A DNA stretch of 64,000 bases, taken from positions 186,001-250,000 of the forward strand of contig JADKCV010000001.1 of the NCBI GenBank assembly GCA_016718655.1, read 5' to 3'. This document shows positions 61,565 through 64,000 of the stretch, in pieces. Made by a program: the position numbers and the translations under genes. Source of the DNA: Flavobacteriales bacterium. GTDB taxonomy: Bacteria; Bacteroidota; Bacteroidia; Flavobacteriales_F; PHOS-HE28. The notes under the pieces were generated by a model. The model was not told the DNA's origin, did no database searches, and saw nothing but the letters and a program-made list of their open reading frames with translations. The number at the start of each line of letters is the position of its first letter. Position 1 is the stretch's first letter.

Positions 61565-63373
61565 TTATCTCACCAAAGTGATATTCCCCTGCCTCTCCAC
61601 CGTCTCCCCATTGGTGAGTATGGCGCTCAAGTGGTACACGAAGACAGCGGGGTCGAGCAATTGGCCCTTGTATTGTCCATCCCAACACGTCCTGGGATCG
61701 GTGCTTTCGAACACCCTGTTACCCCAACGGTCGTAGATGCTCAAGGTCATCGTACTCATACACTCGGTTCCGTTGACGCAGTGTCGGTCGTTCTTGCTGC
61801 TTGCATCGGGGCTGAAGGCATTGGGAACGAATATCGCGCAATCCAAGGGCTCGGCGGGTCGCTCCGGATCGTCCACCCGGAGCTTCACCACCCACAGGTC
61901 ACGCCCACCGTGGTTACCAGAGACATCGCCATCATTGGACTCCGTGTAGCCGAACGAAACCAGGGAACCATCCTCCAGTTCGGCGCGCAGCCAGCCCTGG
62001 TCCTCTGATGATCCACCTAGGCATCGTTGCCAAACGAGGTCGCCTTGCTCGTTGATCTGTGCCAGCCACAGGTCCCGCTGGCCATGATGCCCTTCGATGT
62101 TTCCGTCGCCGGAAAAGGTGGAACCGCATAACAGGTAGCCCGCATCGGTCGTTTGCGCTAGAATGCCCAATTCGAATGCACTACCGCCGAACGCCCGCTG
62201 CCAGAGCAGGTCGCCGTTGCCATTGACCTTGAGCACCCACATATCCTGGCCGCCATGCGCGCCTGTTACATCCCCATCGTTCGAGTTCGCTGATGCCATC
62301 ACCAGGAAACCTCCATCCGCCGTAGTCAACAGGTCGCTCGCCGTTTCATTCTGGGAACCACCGTACGTGCGTGTCCACAACAAGGTGCCGCCGCTGCTCA
62401 CTCTCGCCAGGAGGACGTCGTAGTTGCCTTGGTTCTCCTGGACATCACCGTCCGTTGACTTCGTGTGGCCGAGGATCACGATATCCCCATCGGGCAACAC
62501 GACCGCATCCATGCCTAGTTCGAAGTCGCTCCCACCGAGGGTGAGCGACCAAACGATGGCACCTGTTACGTTCAACTTCACCAACCAGAGATCATCCTCA
62601 CCATGATTGTTCACCACATCACCATCGTTCGATCGGGTGTAGGCGAAGTTCACGATGTAGCCCCCATCCGTCGTTGGGATCACGTTGATGCCGTATTCGG
62701 CTCCACTACCTCCCAATGTCCTGTTCCATTCGATATCGCCGGCCGCATCGAGCTTCACGATCCAATGGTCCTGCTCACCTGGACCATTGAGGTCCGTGAC
62801 GTCACCGTCATCGGAGGTGGTCAAGCCGTGAAGCATGAACCCGCCATCGGGAGTTCGCCGGAGTTGCGGTACCGCGTTCTCACTACCGGTGCCCCCATAG
62901 GTACGCTGCCAAAGAAGGGTGCCTTGGGCACTGAGCTTAACCACCCAAATGCCTTGGAGTCCGAGAGTCCCGGTCACATCCCCATCCACCGAACCGGTAT
63001 TGCCCATCACATATAGGGAACCATCGGAAGCTTCGATACAGGAAACACCGAACTCGGCCTCTGAACCACCCAGGGCACGGCTCCATTGTGCGGATCCGTT
63101 GGCATCGAGCTTGGTGACGAGGATGTCCAGGGATCCATGATCGCCGGTCACATCACCGTCATTCGAATCGCTCCAGCCCACCACAACGAAGCCCCCGTCA
63201 TCCGTTCGCGTGAAACCCGGACCCGGGTCGTCGAAGCCGCTGCCGCCGATGCAGCGCTGCCATTCCATCTGCGTGGTCACTTGTGCGCTCACTGCGCCCA
63301 GGCTGAGACCGAGGAGCACGGCTACGGTCATTCTCCGGCGTCGCAACAAGTGGGGTTGTGTGTATATGGGCAT
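61565..63373 (-). CDS. T9SS type B-like surface protein with eight DGDV repeats
   Basis: From the ATG at 63373 this is 602 residues with a signal peptide (MTVAVLLGLSLGAVSAQ after an Arg-rich lead). The body has eight repeats of about 60 residues with the pattern W..LGGS, DGGF, T.SNDGDV..HG, D.WVVKL. Repeat motifs read SNDGDVTGDHG, SVDGDVTG, SDDGDVTDLNG, SNDGDVVNNHG, STDGDVQENQG, SNDGDVTGAHG, SGDGNIEGHHG and SNDGDVSGNHG. Eight blades may form a beta-propeller. The C-terminal domain (PNAFSPDASSKNDRH ... YDRWGNRVFE ... GQLLDPAVFVYHL) is the gliding-motility/type B sorting domain. The DGD loops may bind calcium. A second copy follows upstream. Confidence 0.85.
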   Translation of the reverse strand: MPIYTQPHLLRRRRMTVAVLLGLSLGAVSAQVTTQMEWQRCIGGSGFDDPGPGFTRTDDGGFVVVGWSDSNDGDVTGDHGSLDILVTKLDANGSAQWSRALGGSEAEFGVSCIEASDGSLYVMGNTGSVDGDVTGTLGLQGIWVVKLSAQGTLLWQRTYGGTGSENAVPQLRRTPDGGFMLHGLTTSDDGDVTDLNGPGEQDHWIVKLDAAGDIEWNRTLGGSGAEYGINVIPTTDGGYIVNFAYTRSNDGDVVNNHGEDDLWLVKLNVTGAIVWSLTLGGSDFELGMDAVVLPDGDIVILGHTKSTDGDVQENQGNYDVLLARVSSGGTLLWTRTYGGSQNETASDLLTTADGGFLVMASANSNDGDVTGAHGGQDMWVLKVNGNGDLLWQRAFGGSAFELGILAQTTDAGYLLCGSTFSGDGNIEGHHGQRDLWLAQINEQGDLVWQRCLGGSSEDQGWLRAELEDGSLVSFGYTESNDGDVSGNHGGRDLWVVKLRVDDPERPAEPLDCAIFVPNAFSPDASSKNDRHCVNGTECMSTMTLSIYDRWGNRVFESTDPRTCWDGQYKGQLLDPAVFVYHLSAILTNGETVERQGNITLVR

Positions 63374-63444
63374 ACGATCAGTGTTCTTCAATCAAGTTTC
63401 TCGCGGATCCGTTCCACATTCAGGTGGTCAAAGAGTGATCCTCT

Positions 63445-64000
63445 CTATCTGACCAGGGTGAGGTTCCCCTGCCGCTCCACGGTGTCACCGCCTCTCAAGG
63501 TCGCTCTCAAGTAATAGACGAACACCGCAGGGTCGAGCAACTGTCCTTTGTACTGACCATCCCAGCAAGCTTCTGGTCCAGTACTCTGGAAGACCTTGTT
63601 GCCCCAACGGTCGTATATGTTGAAGGTCATGGAGGTGACACACTCGGTGCCGTATACACAGTGTTGATCGTTCTTGCCACTTGTGTTGGGGCTGAAGGCG
63701 TTTGGAACGTACAGCGCGCATTCCGGAGGTACGGTGGGCTCGGTCACGTTCAGCTTCACCACCCATATGTCACGCCCACCGTGGTTGCCGGAGACATCGC
63801 CATCGTTGGAATCGGTATAGCCGTATGCCACGAACCCGGAACCTGCGGTTTGCGCCTGCATGTATCCCCAGTCTTCCGCTGAACCTCCGAGACAACGTTG
63901 CCAAGCGAGATCACCAGTGTCATCGAGTTTGGCCAGCCAGAGCTCCCGATCACCATGCCCACCCATGATGGCCCCATCATTGGAATAGGTGATGCCCGTG
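63445..64000 (-). CDS. T9SS type B-like DGDV-repeat protein, second copy (cut by window edge)
   Basis: The frame is open to the right edge; at least 184 residues are inside the window, the last repeats and the C-terminal domain. Seen are GITYSNDGAIMGGHGDRELW, SNDGDVSGNHGGRDIWVVKL and the type B domain PNAFSPNTSGKNDQH, YDRWGNKVFQSTGPEACWDG and GQLLDPAVFVYYLRA, ending QGNLTLVR. The C-terminal domain is nearly the same as that of the previous gene (for example CWDGQYKGQLLDPAVFVY in both), so these are recent tandem duplicates. The 71-base gap between them offers little room for regulation. Confidence 0.85.
   Translation of the reverse strand, partial: TGITYSNDGAIMGGHGDRELWLAKLDDTGDLAWQRCLGGSAEDWGYMQAQTAGSGFVAYGYTDSNDGDVSGNHGGRDIWVVKLNVTEPTVPPECALYVPNAFSPNTSGKNDQHCVYGTECVTSMTFNIYDRWGNKVFQSTGPEACWDGQYKGQLLDPAVFVYYLRATLRGGDTVERQGNLTLVR

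Noticed and set aside
61565..64000. Repetitive DNA resembling a repeat array or CRISPR
   Set aside because: The periodicity of about 180 bases reflects protein repeats with DGDV motifs; there are no short identical repeats with unique spacers.
1..64000. tRNA or rRNA genes, or a prophage or integrative element
   Set aside because: No cloverleaf-like segments, integrase, transposase or phage structural genes are visible. The ORF6N gene alone is not evidence of a prophage.

Overview
The window comes from a GC-rich member of the Bacteroidota, most likely a high-GC Flavobacteriales-type lineage. Evidence: type IX secretion (T9SS) parts (a PorU/PorU2-type sortase next to PorV, and PorP/SprF next to an OmpA-like partner), at least seven secreted proteins ending in T9SS sorting domains, a DUF5686/CarboxypepD_reg protein, separate PurS, and promoter -7 boxes of the Bacteroidota form TAnnTTTG. 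I see no tRNA, rRNA, CRISPR array, integrase or transposase. Both edges cut genes: yifB on the left and a T9SS repeat protein on the right.

Layout. 1-17.1 kb is mostly minus strand: yifB (partial), gmhA, an ORF6N-domain protein, dsbD with a stand-alone DsbD-N-like protein, tilS-pabB, one T9SS cargo gene on the plus strand, lnt, then the porU2-like/porV pair. 17.2-25.5 kb: pssA and purS separated by a long inverted repeat, the tatC-DUF5686-lptB operon, recQ and two small genes. 25.5-36.3 kb is mostly minus strand: a frameshifted M20 amidohydrolase, a half-size TauE protein, a large TolB-like/beta-barrel protein, a glyoxalase II-like hydrolase (plus strand), kynU-kmo with a frameshifted outer-membrane protein downstream, a UbiA-like membrane protein and a hypothetical. 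36.4-47.2 kb: gcvP and four T9SS cargo genes, three of them tandem paralogues separated by strong hairpins. 47.4-52.1 kb: mlaEF, a small lipoprotein, a SprT-like protein, manC and rnd.

52.1-58.8 kb is the most interesting part: one tightly packed plus-strand operon with an ArsR repressor, TauE, a CstB-type persulfide dioxygenase-rhodanese, two YeeE/YedE (TsuA-like) thiosulfate transporter halves, a membrane-anchored TsdA-like dihaem cytochrome and a Tat-exported SoxB-like protein. It reads as a reactive-sulfur/thiosulfate module without SoxYZ, SoxXA or SoxCD in view. Two tandem palindromes and a TACTTTTG box in front of arsR suggest autoregulation. The region ends with OmpA-PorP/SprF and two tandem T9SS proteins built from DGDV repeats (58.8-64 kb).

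Other points of note are an in-frame palindromic insertion inside kynU, three single-base frameshifts in otherwise conserved genes (assembly error or real decay), and several TAnnTTTG boxes very close to start codons. Functions are assigned from motifs and remembered family features; no database search was run.
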